From JALYNX01 sp035292685 (lineage in GTDB: Bacteria; Actinomycetota; Acidimicrobiia; Spongiisociales; ZC4RG35), in the NCBI GenBank assembly GCA_035292685.1, contig DATDPP010000079.1, positions 62,001-126,000 of the forward strand: a stretch of DNA of 64,000 nucleotides, written 5' to 3'. Of this stretch, positions 25,329 through 33,436 are shown in pieces. The first letter of the stretch is position 1; every line of letters starts with the position of its first letter. Made by a program: the position numbers and the translations under genes. The notes under the pieces are model-generated. The model worked only from the letters and a program-made list of their open reading frames with translations. It did no database searches and was not told the origin of the DNA.

Positions 25329-26296
25329 GTCACGGGGGCCAGCGTCGTCACGGCATCAGCTATCGACTGCAGCAGCTCAACGACGCGCGGCCCCCAGTTC
25401 GAGGCGAGGTATTCGTCGAGAATCGCCACCGCGCCTCCTTGAACTGCCGTCATCTCTGCCCACCCGGGGCGTTCGGCGAGACTGTCAGGAGTGACCCCCA
25501 TGCTGGAGTCGGCCAGGAAGATGAGGTCCGGGTCTGACGAGACCACGTACTCAGATGCGAGCTGGGGGAAGCCAAACCCGTCGGGATCGGCCTCATCGGC
25601 GATGTTCTCCATCCCGAGCAAGGCATAGACCTGGCCCAGGAAGCTCGAAGACGAAGCCGAATACAGGGTGGGTTCGATTTCGTGGTAAAAGCTGATCCCG
25701 GGAGGGACCACGGTGGCCGCCAGGATCCGGTCGATCCCGATCTGCATTTCGCTGATCAGATCCTCGGCCTCCCCGGCATGCCCCGTGGCTTCCCCGAGCA
25801 GCTCGATCTGGGCATAAGAGTCGTCGAGGCTTGCCGCGGTGGAAAGGAGAAGGCTGGTCACTCCTACCACCGAAAGCCCCGAGACCAGCTCCCCTGGGTC
25901 ATAGGAGATAACCACCAGGTCGGGCTCGTACTCGACGATCGCCTCCAGGTCGGGAGTGAATCCGGAGAGCTCGGTGATCGGCGCCTCCCCCGGGTAAACC
26001 GAGAACTCGTCAACCGCCACCACCTGGTCGCCGGCGTCCATTGCGAACAACATCTCTGTCGCCGTGGAAGACAGCGAGACGATGCGCCGGGGCTCGTCTT
26101 CGATGGTCACCTCGCCGTTGGCGTCGGTGACCACAACCGGGAAGCCATTCGAATCCGTTGTCGTGGTTTGCGCCGAGGTAGTGGTGGTTTCGACCACCGT
26201 GGTCGACGACGCCTGACTGGTGGTGATGTCCCCACTCTCAGCGGGGCTGCAGGCAGCGGCGAAAAGCAGCGCTATCAGAAGCGCAGTCCTACGCAT
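25325..26296 (-). CDS. btuF: Cobalamin ABC importer substrate-binding lipoprotein
   Basis: 323 residues. Lipobox LFAAAC (lipidated Cys16) is followed by a Thr/Ser linker and a BtuF/FepB-type two-lobe fold, starting RIVSLSSTATEMLFAMDAG and with DLEAIVEYEPDLVVISYDPG. Start ATG 26296 was taken over ATG 26305, because 26305 is part of the GGAGGATG that serves as ribosome-binding site nine bases before 26296. That site is in a hairpin controlled by the upstream cobalamin riboswitch. First gene of btuF-btuC-btuD-cobO. Confidence 0.9.
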   Translation of the reverse strand: MRRTALLIALLFAAACSPAESGDITTSQASSTTVVETTTTSAQTTTTDSNGFPVVVTDANGEVTIEDEPRRIVSLSSTATEMLFAMDAGDQVVAVDEFSVYPGEAPITELSGFTPDLEAIVEYEPDLVVISYDPGELVSGLSVVGVTSLLLSTAASLDDSYAQIELLGEATGHAGEAEDLISEMQIGIDRILAATVVPPGISFYHEIEPTLYSASSSSFLGQVYALLGMENIADEADPDGFGFPQLASEYVVSSDPDLIFLADSSMGVTPDSLAERPGWAEMTAVQGGAVAILDEYLASNWGPRVVELLQSIADAVTTLAPVT

Positions 26297-26302
26297 ATGA
26301 AA

Positions 26303-26477
26303 CATCCTCCATTTCGGAGGATGAAGAGGTCGGTGGCTTCCCTGAGCCCACAGGTCGTCTTCATCCGAGACTTTCTACGTAGCCCCGAGGTCAGGCGACC
26401 TGGCTCGTCCCCTTCTCAGGGGCTTCACAGTTGCGGGACAGCACCGGAATCCAACCGGCTTCGCTGCCCTCGGGGCT
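26303..26477 (-). promoter_or_regulatory. Cobalamin riboswitch with translational expression platform
   Basis: The aptamer spans 26381-26477. P1 is a perfect 10-bp pairing (26468-26477 with 26381-26390). Inside are GAAGCCGGTTGGATTCCGG, CCCGCAACTGTGA and the B12-box-like GAGCCAGGTCGCC. Downstream, the minus-strand segment at 26316-26323 pairs over 8 bp with the ribosome-binding site 26303-26310 (five-base loop), hiding it. The segment 26358-26366 can instead pair over 9 bp with 26319-26327, which opens the site. The two stems share 26319-26323 and exclude each other. I infer cobalamin favours the hidden state. Confidence 0.9.
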
Positions 26478-26489
26478 CCACCAAATAAG

Positions 26490-26518
26490 GCGGGCCCGGC
26501 GATGATAGCCGGGCCCGC
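26490..26518 (-). terminator. Rho-independent terminator after the HtrA gene
   Basis: An 11-bp perfect GC-rich stem (26490-26500 with 26508-26518) with a seven-base loop, followed in the minus direction by CTTATTTGG. It ends transcription of the protease gene just before the cobalamin riboswitch begins. Confidence 0.7.
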
Positions 26519-26543
26519 AATCGTCAACCGCTGGGGTCGTGTT

Positions 26544-27719
26544 TCAACCCTGGTCGGCCTGGCGCTCGCCGAGAGTTGCAGCAAGTGTCAGCTCCTGGCC
26601 GTCTCTGACCACGACTATGTCGACGGTGGTGCCAGGTCGATGGCTGCGAACTTGGGCCGCCAGATCGGCTATGCCCTGCACCGAAGCCCCGTCGATCTCG
26701 ATGACCAGGTCACCCACCTCGACACCGGCGACATCGGCGGCACTTCCGGGGCTGACCTCGGCGATCAGGGCCCCCGCCCGGCCCGACTCGGCATTGCTGC
26801 CGGTGACGCCCAGCAGCGCGTTGCCGAGGCTCTCACCCGAGACCACCCTTTCTGCGATGTCGTTGGCCACGTCGATCGGCACGGCAAAGCCGACACCGTC
26901 ATTGGCCCCGGACAGGGAGAAGATCGAGACATTGATTCCCAGGACACGGCCGTCGCGGTCGACGAGTGCGCCGCCCGAGTTGCCTGGGTTGATCGCGGCA
27001 TCGGTTTGCAACATGGCACGTGGCCCGGTTTCTCCGTCGATTGGCTGGTCAACGGCTGAGATGACCCCGGAGGTCACTGTTCCCTGCAGACCCCATGGGC
27101 TGCCGACCGCGATGGCGATTTGACCTACGACGGGCGTCTCTCCCAGCGCCAACTCGGCTGCGGGCAGACCGCTCCGCTCGACCTGGACCACTGCCACGTC
27201 TGCGTCAGGAGTTCCGCCAAGGACAGTCCCCTCGACCTCCTCGCCGTCCTCGAACCTGACGGTGACCGTGTCCTGACCCGCAACGACGTGGGCTGCGGTG
27301 AGGATCAAGCCTTCGGCGTCGTAGATCACACCAGACCCGACCCCGCCGGCTGACTGAATCTGCACTACCGACGGGAGGATGATCGCGGCGGCCGTGGCAA
27401 TCGGCTCATCAGCGGGCACGACCACCGGAGGAGCACCGCTACCGGAGGAGGCGTCTTCATCGGTGTTTGCCTCGGAACCGGCGACCACGCCGGCCCCGGT
27501 GTCGGAGTCGGTAGCGACCAGATAGGTAATCGCCGAGGAGGCCACCACGAGCAACAAGGCGCCGATCAGGATTGGCCAGATGTTCCTGCGCGCCGGTGCG
27601 GCCGGCCCTGCGACTGGTAGCGGGGCTTCTACGGGAGGCGTCCCCGATTCGGGTGCTACGGCGGGCTCCCCGGTCTCGGACGGGCTCGCTAGTTCCTGAG
27701 TGGCTTCGTGGTCGATCAT
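26544..27719 (-). CDS. HtrA/DegP-type membrane-anchored serine protease with PDZ domain
   Basis: 391 residues. A Pro/Glu-rich cytoplasmic N-terminus is followed by one membrane span (about 48-69), a trypsin-like domain and a C-terminal PDZ domain (about 300-390). The triad is His144 (TAAHVV), Asp174 (DADVAVV) and Ser248 (GNSGGAL). It degrades or refolds damaged envelope proteins outside the membrane. Gene order response regulator, kinase, protease equals mycobacterial mprA-mprB-pepD, so it is probably this two-component system's target. Four 11-bp direct repeats lie just upstream at 27758-27801. Confidence 0.9.
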   Translation of the reverse strand: MIDHEATQELASPSETGEPAVAPESGTPPVEAPLPVAGPAAPARRNIWPILIGALLLVVASSAITYLVATDSDTGAGVVAGSEANTDEDASSGSGAPPVVVPADEPIATAAAIILPSVVQIQSAGGVGSGVIYDAEGLILTAAHVVAGQDTVTVRFEDGEEVEGTVLGGTPDADVAVVQVERSGLPAAELALGETPVVGQIAIAVGSPWGLQGTVTSGVISAVDQPIDGETGPRAMLQTDAAINPGNSGGALVDRDGRVLGINVSIFSLSGANDGVGFAVPIDVANDIAERVVSGESLGNALLGVTGSNAESGRAGALIAEVSPGSAADVAGVEVGDLVIEIDGASVQGIADLAAQVRSHRPGTTVDIVVVRDGQELTLAATLGERQADQG

Positions 27720-27757
27720 TTTTCTACAGGGACCTCCTGCTGGGGACTGTATCGACG

Positions 27758-27801
27758 ACCCCCTAAACGACCGATAAACAGCCTCTAAAGGCTGGATAAA
27801 G
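27758..27801. promoter_or_regulatory. Four tandem 11-bp direct repeats upstream of htrA
   Basis: Reading the plus strand, ACCCCCTAAAC, GACCGATAAAC, AGCCTCTAAAG and GCTGGATAAAG follow one another without gaps, each with TAAA[CG] at the same phase. An 11-bp period places the repeats on one face of the helix, as for OmpR-family binding sites. The block overlaps the 3' end of the kinase gene. Confidence 0.6.
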
Positions 27802-28936
27802 GTGATGTGTCCGGGTGAGCCCCAACCGTCGTCACGGTGGGGAGCCAGATGATCATCGTGGTGCCCACCCCGTCCCGACCCGGGTGAGAGGCGAGGCTGC
27901 CTCCGTGGGCCTCGGCGATCTGGGTCACGATCGACAGGCCGAGACCGATCCGGCCACCCTCCGGGCTGTCAGGAAGCCCCGGGCCCTGGTCTCCCACACC
28001 CATCCAAGCCCACGTCGACACCAGCCCCGCTCCCAGCCGAATCACGTTCCCTGGCTTGGACACCTCGATCGCGTTGTCGATGAGGTTGGAAAAGGCTCGA
28101 TCCAGGGAAACCTCGACTCCCTCGACCACCGCCGAACCCACCGTCGACTCCAGGGAGACACCAACCTCTCCCGCAACACTCTCGAATTCGGCGGCTTTGG
28201 CCGTGACAAGGTGGGCGAGGTCGACCGTCACCGCTTCGGCCTTGCCTATCTGAAGGCGGGCCGTGGCGAGGAGGCCCTCGATCATCTCGGACATCTTCTC
28301 CACGTTGCGCTGAATGACGCCCCCGACCTCCTTCCAATCCTCGATAGTGGCCTCGTCGTCATCGGCAACCACATCCACGTTGGCCCTGATGACGGCCAAC
28401 GGAGTGCGCAGGTCGTGACTGGTGTCCGCCAGGAAGCGACGCTGGCTGGAGAAGGCACGATCGAGCCTTTCCAGCATCCCATCGAAGGTTGCGGCGAGCC
28501 GGGTGAATTCATCCTCCGGGCCCTGCAGCCCGATCCGGCGACTGAGGTCGGTGGCTTGGATGTCACTGGCAACCTCGGTGATCTCCTGCACCGGTCTGAG
28601 GACCCGTCCCGACATGACCCATCCGACAACGAGGCTCAGCAGGAAGAGGACGATCAAGGACAGAATGGTGTAACGAGCGAGTTGGTTGAGCACGAGTTCG
28701 TTGAACAAGGACTCCAGCGTGCGCCACTCCCAGGCTTCCAGCCGTGGCATCACGTCGACCTGCACGCCATCGACAACGACCGGCTCGCCGCGGACGACGT
28801 ACTGGGTCATGGTCTGGGCGTGAAGCATCCTCCGGATGGCGAGATAGAGGAGCCCGAGCAAGGCGCCGCCAAGACCGAAGACCACCGCCGAGTACTGAAC
28901 GGAGAGACGGAACCGAATCGATCGCCAGATGGTCAC
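27785..28936 (-). CDS. Two-component sensor histidine kinase (MprB-like)
   Basis: 383 residues. Membrane spans at about 12-33 and 88-108 flank a 50-residue extracytoplasmic sensor. A HAMP linker follows, then the phosphorylated His174 in DTSHDLRTPL, an N-box in NLIDNAIE, GDQGPGLP, and a G-box in GRIGLGLSIVTQIAEAHGG. GTG 28936 overlaps the response-regulator stop as GTGA. By position next to an HtrA protease it is likely to sense envelope stress. Confidence 0.9.
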   Translation of the reverse strand: MTIWRSIRFRLSVQYSAVVFGLGGALLGLLYLAIRRMLHAQTMTQYVVRGEPVVVDGVQVDVMPRLEAWEWRTLESLFNELVLNQLARYTILSLIVLFLLSLVVGWVMSGRVLRPVQEITEVASDIQATDLSRRIGLQGPEDEFTRLAATFDGMLERLDRAFSSQRRFLADTSHDLRTPLAVIRANVDVVADDDEATIEDWKEVGGVIQRNVEKMSEMIEGLLATARLQIGKAEAVTVDLAHLVTAKAAEFESVAGEVGVSLESTVGSAVVEGVEVSLDRAFSNLIDNAIEVSKPGNVIRLGAGLVSTWAWMGVGDQGPGLPDSPEGGRIGLGLSIVTQIAEAHGGSLASHPGRDGVGTTMIIWLPTVTTVGAHPDTSPLSSL

Positions 28937-29610
28937 GATTCCTCCAATCGGTAGCCGCGACCGGGAATGGTCGAGATGATGGGTGGTTCCCCGAGCTTTT
29001 TGCGCAGGTTGCTCACGGTCACCCGAACCACGTTGGTCATCGGGTCGGCCATCTCGTCCCAGACATGCTCGAGGAGATGCTCTTGGCTGAGCACCGAACC
29101 GGGATGGGCCATGAAATAGTGGAGCAAAGAGAACTCCTTGGCGGTCAACTCGAGGCTGCGATCGTCCCGATTTGCCTCAAAACGGGCGGGATCGAGGCGC
29201 AGGCCTCCGACCTCGAGCACAGGGTCCACCGCGTCCTCTCTGCGCAGCAGGGCCCGCACCCGCGCCGAGAGCTCGGCGAATGCAAACGGCTTGACCAAAT
29301 AATCGTCGGCGCCGGAGTCGAGCCCAGCCACCCGATCCTCGACTCCGTCTCTCGCCGTGAGCATCAGGATGCGGGGGCGATCGCCCTCGAAGGTGGGCAC
29401 TTCGCCGGCCACCAACGCCGTGCAGAGGTCGAGGCCCGAGCCGTCGGGGAGATTCCAATCGAGACAGATCAAGTCGTAACCCGAGGTGCGAATTTTGAAG
29501 TCGGCATCGCTCGCGGACAACGCGACATCGACCGCGTGCCCGTCATGGCGCAGGCCCCTTGCGATCGCGTTCGCCAGATCCGGTTCATCCTCGACTACGA
29601 GTAGGCGCAC
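28933..29610 (-). CDS. Two-component response regulator, OmpR/PhoB family (MprA-like)
   Basis: 225 residues. The receiver domain has acidic Glu-Asp (VVEDEPD), phospho-acceptor Asp51 (LDWNLPDGSG), Thr in MLTARD and Lys in YLVKPFAF. A C-terminal winged helix (about 130-222) has the transactivation loop and VVRVTVSNLRKKLGEPP. GTG start. Two 11-bp repeats at 29632-29653 lie just upstream and match four upstream of the protease gene, so autoregulation and control of the protease are inferred. Confidence 0.92.
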   Translation of the reverse strand: MRLLVVEDEPDLANAIARGLRHDGHAVDVALSASDADFKIRTSGYDLICLDWNLPDGSGLDLCTALVAGEVPTFEGDRPRILMLTARDGVEDRVAGLDSGADDYLVKPFAFAELSARVRALLRREDAVDPVLEVGGLRLDPARFEANRDDRSLELTAKEFSLLHYFMAHPGSVLSQEHLLEHVWDEMADPMTNVVRVTVSNLRKKLGEPPIISTIPGRGYRLEES

Positions 29611-29631
29611 TTCCCAATGAAACTAGGTCCG

Positions 29632-29653
29632 ACCGGATAAGGGCCGGATAAAC
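29632..29653. promoter_or_regulatory. Two tandem 11-bp repeats upstream of the response regulator
   Basis: ACCGGATAAGG and GCCGGATAAAC are adjacent and in the same phase and orientation as the four repeats at 27758-27801. They lie 22 bp upstream of the GTG at 29610, within the expected promoter. Confidence 0.55.
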
Positions 29654-29741
29654 AGGCGTTTGGCGCCTTCGACCGAAATTGGACGTTTAGCCCTACGGAT
29701 TGTGAAACCAGATGCCGATCCAGAGAGTCGGAGTTCTTTAG

Positions 29742-29918
29742 ATGGTTGTGACATTCATCACCAAGGATCAGAGCGGTTTTCACACCTACACGGGCCACGT
29801 CGTTTGTAGAGGCCCTGCCACCATCGTCTTGTTGCTGACCGAGCCTTTCAGCATGGCCGGGCGCTCGGTGCAGTTCCCGATGTCGGCGGTGTTGGAGGAA
29901 AAAGTCGTCTCGATCTGA
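29742..29918 (+). CDS. Small hypothetical protein (58 residues)
   Basis: Short reading frame starting MVVTFITKDQSGFHTY and ending VLEEKVVSI. GGAG lies eight bases before the ATG, and a TAG stops the frame directly upstream, so the start is well placed. Amino-acid use looks like a small beta-rich soluble protein, and codon third positions are mostly G or C. It fills the otherwise empty gap between the response regulator and the small membrane protein. I do not recognise the family. Confidence 0.45.
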   Translation: MVVTFITKDQSGFHTYTGHVVCRGPATIVLLLTEPFSMAGRSVQFPMSAVLEEKVVSI

Positions 29919-29968
29919 CAACTCAAACACCCATCGACCGCCAGCCTGGGACTGTCTAGTCTGATGTC

Positions 29969-30235
29969 ATGTTTCTAGAAGCTTCCACCTGGCAGGCTCT
30001 CGCGGTCATCGGAGTCGTCGGTGGAGTGGCGGGGCTCATCGGCGGCCTCATCGCCAGCGCCGACAATCTGTTCGGAGCCCTCCTGATGGGGGTCATCGGC
30101 GGCATTGCTTTCTCCACCGTGATGCGAATGGGTGGGGCCCCCGGGATCTACACGGTGGGTGACGACTTCTCTGTGGTGTGGGCGGCAGTCGGCGGTCTCA
30201 TCCTCGGATTCGTGGTCGGCCGCAGCAATGTTTGA
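29969..30235 (+). CDS. Small glycine-rich membrane protein
   Basis: 88 residues with three predicted membrane spans: about 10-28, 35-52 and 66-84. The spans are rich in Gly and Ala (VGGVAGLIGGLIA, LMGVIGGIAF, AAVGGLILGFVVGR), like the GlsB/YeaQ/YmgE transglycosylase-associated group, though size and loop differ. It converges with sufB, 35 bp apart. Role unknown; a general stress or envelope role is only suggested by resemblance. Confidence 0.65.
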   Translation: MFLEASTWQALAVIGVVGGVAGLIGGLIASADNLFGALLMGVIGGIAFSTVMRMGGAPGIYTVGDDFSVVWAAVGGLILGFVVGRSNV

Positions 30236-30270
30236 GCGGCGACGCCGACCCGACCGGTCGCGGACGCCGT

Positions 30271-32838
30271 CTAACCGATAGCTCCTGCCTCCGTCATGTT
30301 GAGTTCGATGAGACGGTTCATCTCAACCGCATACTCCATCGGCAGTTCCTTGACGATCGGCTCGATGAAGCCGGCGACGATCATCGACGTGGCCTGATCC
30401 TCCGTGAGCCCTCGGCTCATCAGATAGAAGAGCTGCTCCTCGCCCACCTTCGAAACCGTGGCCTCGTGACCGATTTCGGCGTCGTTCTCTTCGATCTCCA
30501 TATACGGATACGTGTCGGAGCGGCTGTTCTCGTCGAGGATCAGGGCATCGCACCGGACGAAGCTCTTGGCGTTCTCGGCGCCGGGCTCGACGCGGACCAG
30601 GCCCCGGTATCCGGAGCGGCCCCCGCCTTTGGCGATCGACTTGGAGACGATGGTGGATGTGGTGTCGGGGGCGACATGGACCATCTTGGCGCCCGCGTCC
30701 TGATGCTGGCCCTCCCCGGCAAAGGCGATGGACAGGACCTCGCCATGAGCTCCAGGCTCCATGAGCCACACCGCCGGGTACTTCATGGTGAGGCGGGACC
30801 CGAGGTTGCCGTCGACCCATTCCATCGTGGCGTTGCGGTAGGCAACCGCCCGCTTGGTGACCAGGTTGAACACGTTGTTCGACCAGTTCTGGATGGTCGT
30901 GTAGCGACAGCGGGCACCTTCCTTCACGATGATCTCGACCACCGCGGCATGAAGCGAGTCGGTGGTGTAGACCGGCGCCGAGCAACCTTCGACGTAGTGA
31001 ACGTAGGCCCCCTCGTCGACAATGATCAGCGTCCGCTCGAATTGGCCCATGTTCTCGGAGTTGATCCGGAAGTAGGCCTGCAGCGGCTGGTCGACGTGAA
31101 CCCCCGGTGGGACGTAGATGAACGAGCCACCCGACCACACCGCCGAGTTGAGGGCGGCGAACTTGTTGTCGTTGGGCGGGATGATGGTCCCGAAGTACTT
31201 CTTGACGATGTCGGGGTACTCGCGGAGGGCGGTGTCCATGTCGGTGAACAGGACCCCCAGCTTCTCGAGGTCCTCCCGATTGCGGTGGTAGACAACTTCG
31301 CTGTTGTGGACGATCAGACCCTCGGCAACAAAATTGTGCGGTCCATCGACCTCGATGTCATAGACAGGTGCAACATCCTCGGGCTCGATCTCGGTCACCC
31401 GGGCAAACCCGAGAGTGTCCGTGGTGTGTGCGCGGAACGTTGCCCCGCGGGCAGAGGTGTCGTTGTGGCGATATGCGCGGTTTCCGAGACGATTGAAGCG
31501 TCGCGGGTTGCGAACGTCGAGACGCTCAACATCGCCTGACAGACCGAGCCGATATCCGGTCATGACCCGCTCGTTGTCAAACGGGTGCTGTGAGTTGAAC
31601 TCGAATGGTCCACTGACTCGAAGGCCACAGAGCCGTGCCAACTCCTCGGCGTCATCCAGCAAAGCAGTGTTGACGGAGGTGATGGTCATCACGTTCCCGT
31701 GCCGGTCCGGGCTCACGTAGCCGTCAGCGTCGACATACCCGCCCAGGAAAGCCAGCCGCTGGTCGTCGGGGAGACCGAAAACCCATGGCGGGAACCGCTT
31801 GGTATGTGAGGTCCCCAGAATCTCATTGGACTCGAGCCATTCCACGAGCACCTTGGAAGTGAATGCGATGCGCCACCTGTCCGGGGTTGTGACGTTGAGG
31901 TCGAACAGGTCTTTGACGACTCGTGCAACCTCTGCCCTTAACCCGTCGTCGGTCTCGGGAATAGCAATCTCAACCCGGTGGGTCCCGAATTGTGGATCGT
32001 TTCGGGTATACCCGTCACCAATCCATAGACCAAGCAGCCACATGAGGTCGCTGCTGGTTCTAGTTGGAAAATGCACCGGGGTGGATTTGGAAAGTCGGAG
32101 AACATGAGGACTACCGAACTCGGGGAGATCACGGGCGACCGCGACCAGGTCTCCCACCTCCAACTCGGCAACCGTCTTCCACCGTCTCTCGTACCGGGCT
32201 CGCTGTCGACCTGACTTGCGTGCGTCAATCAGAGTGAGAATCGGGTGGTTATCGGTGGCATGGATGGTTCGGTGGAACCGACTACCCACAGAAACCCGAT
32301 ATGTCTCTCTGGTATCGGTCTGAGCCGCAGAGAGGACAGCAGCCGTCGACAATTCACCGGTCTCCTCATCGAGGGAAAAGACCGAGTCACCGGCCTCGAT
32401 GTTCTTGATTGGAACCAGGCCACGATTGGCGGTGTAGACACGGACATCGCCGCGAAGACATTCATATTGCGCGGTGACCCCCGCCAGGTATTTGCGCTCC
32501 GCCTGGGGGATCCCCAACTTCTCGTAGGTGGCCTTGATCCCCTCGGGGACCATGTCCCAATCCTTTTGCTGCTCACCGGCGGGCTTGATGTAGTAGTAGA
32601 TGTCATCGAAGTCGATGGTGTTGAGAAGGCCGCCGCCGCCCCACTGCGGGATCGGCTTCTTCAGGAAGCGGTCATAGGCCTTCAGTCGGAACGCGAGCAT
32701 CCACTCGGGCTCGCCCTTGAGCGCCGAGATCTCGCGGATCACGTCCTCGTCCAAACCCTTGCGCGGCGTGAATGCGTACTCGACGTCGTCGTGCCAGCCG
32801 AGCTGGTACGAACCTAGATCGAGATCGACGGTTGCCAT
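30271..32838 (-). CDS. sufB: Fe-S cluster assembly protein SufB interrupted by an intein
   Basis: 855 residues encoding a 469-residue SufB plus a 386-residue intein. SufB is the core of the SufBC2D scaffold that builds [4Fe-4S] clusters. Extein segments YLAGVTAQYE, then SEVVYHRNREDLEKLGVLF and VPPGVHVDQPLQAYFRIN are highly conserved. The intein sits after residue 126, so spliced SufB reads TAQYE-SEVVY. SufB normally lies with sufC, sufD and sufS; here none of these is adjacent. Start ATG 32838 is preceded by GGTGA. Production of active SufB depends on protein splicing. Confidence 0.93.
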   Translation of the reverse strand: MATVDLDLGSYQLGWHDDVEYAFTPRKGLDEDVIREISALKGEPEWMLAFRLKAYDRFLKKPIPQWGGGGLLNTIDFDDIYYYIKPAGEQQKDWDMVPEGIKATYEKLGIPQAERKYLAGVTAQYECLRGDVRVYTANRGLVPIKNIEAGDSVFSLDEETGELSTAAVLSAAQTDTRETYRVSVGSRFHRTIHATDNHPILTLIDARKSGRQRARYERRWKTVAELEVGDLVAVARDLPEFGSPHVLRLSKSTPVHFPTRTSSDLMWLLGLWIGDGYTRNDPQFGTHRVEIAIPETDDGLRAEVARVVKDLFDLNVTTPDRWRIAFTSKVLVEWLESNEILGTSHTKRFPPWVFGLPDDQRLAFLGGYVDADGYVSPDRHGNVMTITSVNTALLDDAEELARLCGLRVSGPFEFNSQHPFDNERVMTGYRLGLSGDVERLDVRNPRRFNRLGNRAYRHNDTSARGATFRAHTTDTLGFARVTEIEPEDVAPVYDIEVDGPHNFVAEGLIVHNSEVVYHRNREDLEKLGVLFTDMDTALREYPDIVKKYFGTIIPPNDNKFAALNSAVWSGGSFIYVPPGVHVDQPLQAYFRINSENMGQFERTLIIVDEGAYVHYVEGCSAPVYTTDSLHAAVVEIIVKEGARCRYTTIQNWSNNVFNLVTKRAVAYRNATMEWVDGNLGSRLTMKYPAVWLMEPGAHGEVLSIAFAGEGQHQDAGAKMVHVAPDTTSTIVSKSIAKGGGRSGYRGLVRVEPGAENAKSFVRCDALILDENSRSDTYPYMEIEENDAEIGHEATVSKVGEEQLFYLMSRGLTEDQATSMIVAGFIEPIVKELPMEYAVEMNRLIELNMTEAGAIG
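31303..32460 (-). mobile_element. LAGLIDADG-type intein in SufB
   Basis: Residues 127-512 of the precursor, 386 residues. Block A begins with Cys (CLRGDVRVYT), block B has ATDNHPIL, and the C-terminus is DGPHNFVAEGLIVHN, with penultimate His and terminal Asn, followed by extein Ser. Two dodecapeptides, LLGLWIGDGY (about 268-277) and FLGGYVDADGY (about 364-374), mark a homing endonuclease domain; Asp is kept in both. All residues needed for splicing by the Cys1/Ser+1 route are present. Confidence 0.92.
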
Positions 32839-32995
32839 CGGGTCACCACATCCTCTAAGCGGGAATAATTTACACTATCCCGGTAGTGCGATTGTACAGG
32901 AAGGGTGGGACTGGATGAAAGCCCATATCCCAGGGGCCCCATGACAACCGGCACCGGGTTCCCGGGGTGGTCTGGAATCCATTAGGTTCGATCAA

Positions 32996-33436
32996 ATGCC
33001 CGCGATCGTGATTGGCGCCGACACCGAGGCCGGGATGGCAATTATTGACGCCCTGGCCCAACCGGGCCGGGAAATCCGCGGTTTTGTCTCGGATCCCGGG
33101 GTCGCCGCAATCCTCAGACGCCGCGGGGTGAAGGTGGCACTAGGAGACGTGTCGGACGACAGCCACATCGAAGGCGCAGCCCTCCATTGCTTCACAGTCG
33201 TCCTGGTCGGTGAAGCGGCTGGTGACGATCGGGAAAGATCATTCGCCAGAACCGAGATCGAGGTCCTCGAGGCCTGGGGGCGTGCCGCCGTGAGCGCCCG
33301 GGCTCATCGGGTCATCTGGGTCCTAGGAGGAGAGCCCCCGGTTGTCGATGTCCCTGAGGTGGCGCAAGTTTCCCCAACCGATCCGGATTTCGCCCGCCGG
33401 GTGGCGGAGTTGGATGACGCCCGGGTCATCCAATGA
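32996..33436 (+). CDS. Small Rossmann-fold (NAD(P)-binding, NmrA-like) protein
   Basis: 146 residues. The N-terminus MPAIVIGADTEAGMAIIDAL resembles a dinucleotide-binding start, but the glycines are looser than GxxGxxG (GADTEAG). FVSDPGVAAILRRRGVKVALGDVSDD follows the NmrA/atypical-SDR pattern of second strand then Gly-Asp. It stops at about half the length of a full NAD(P)-binding protein and lacks any catalytic Tyr-Lys, so it may bind nucleotide or act as a regulator. Ends overlap the convergent M23 gene by 11 bp. Confidence 0.6.
   Translation: MPAIVIGADTEAGMAIIDALAQPGREIRGFVSDPGVAAILRRRGVKVALGDVSDDSHIEGAALHCFTVVLVGEAAGDDRERSFARTEIEVLEAWGRAAVSARAHRVIWVLGGEPPVVDVPEVAQVSPTDPDFARRVAELDDARVIQ

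Noticed and set aside
25325..26305. ATG 26305 as start of btuF
   Set aside because: This ATG is part of the GGAGGATG ribosome-binding site that serves ATG 26296.
27815..28954. A 379-residue plus-strand frame
   Set aside because: It mirrors the sensor kinase; composition (many His, Arg, Gly) is that of a shadow frame and no domain is visible.
30178..31539. A 453-residue plus-strand frame opposite sufB
   Set aside because: Shadow of a highly conserved gene on the other strand.
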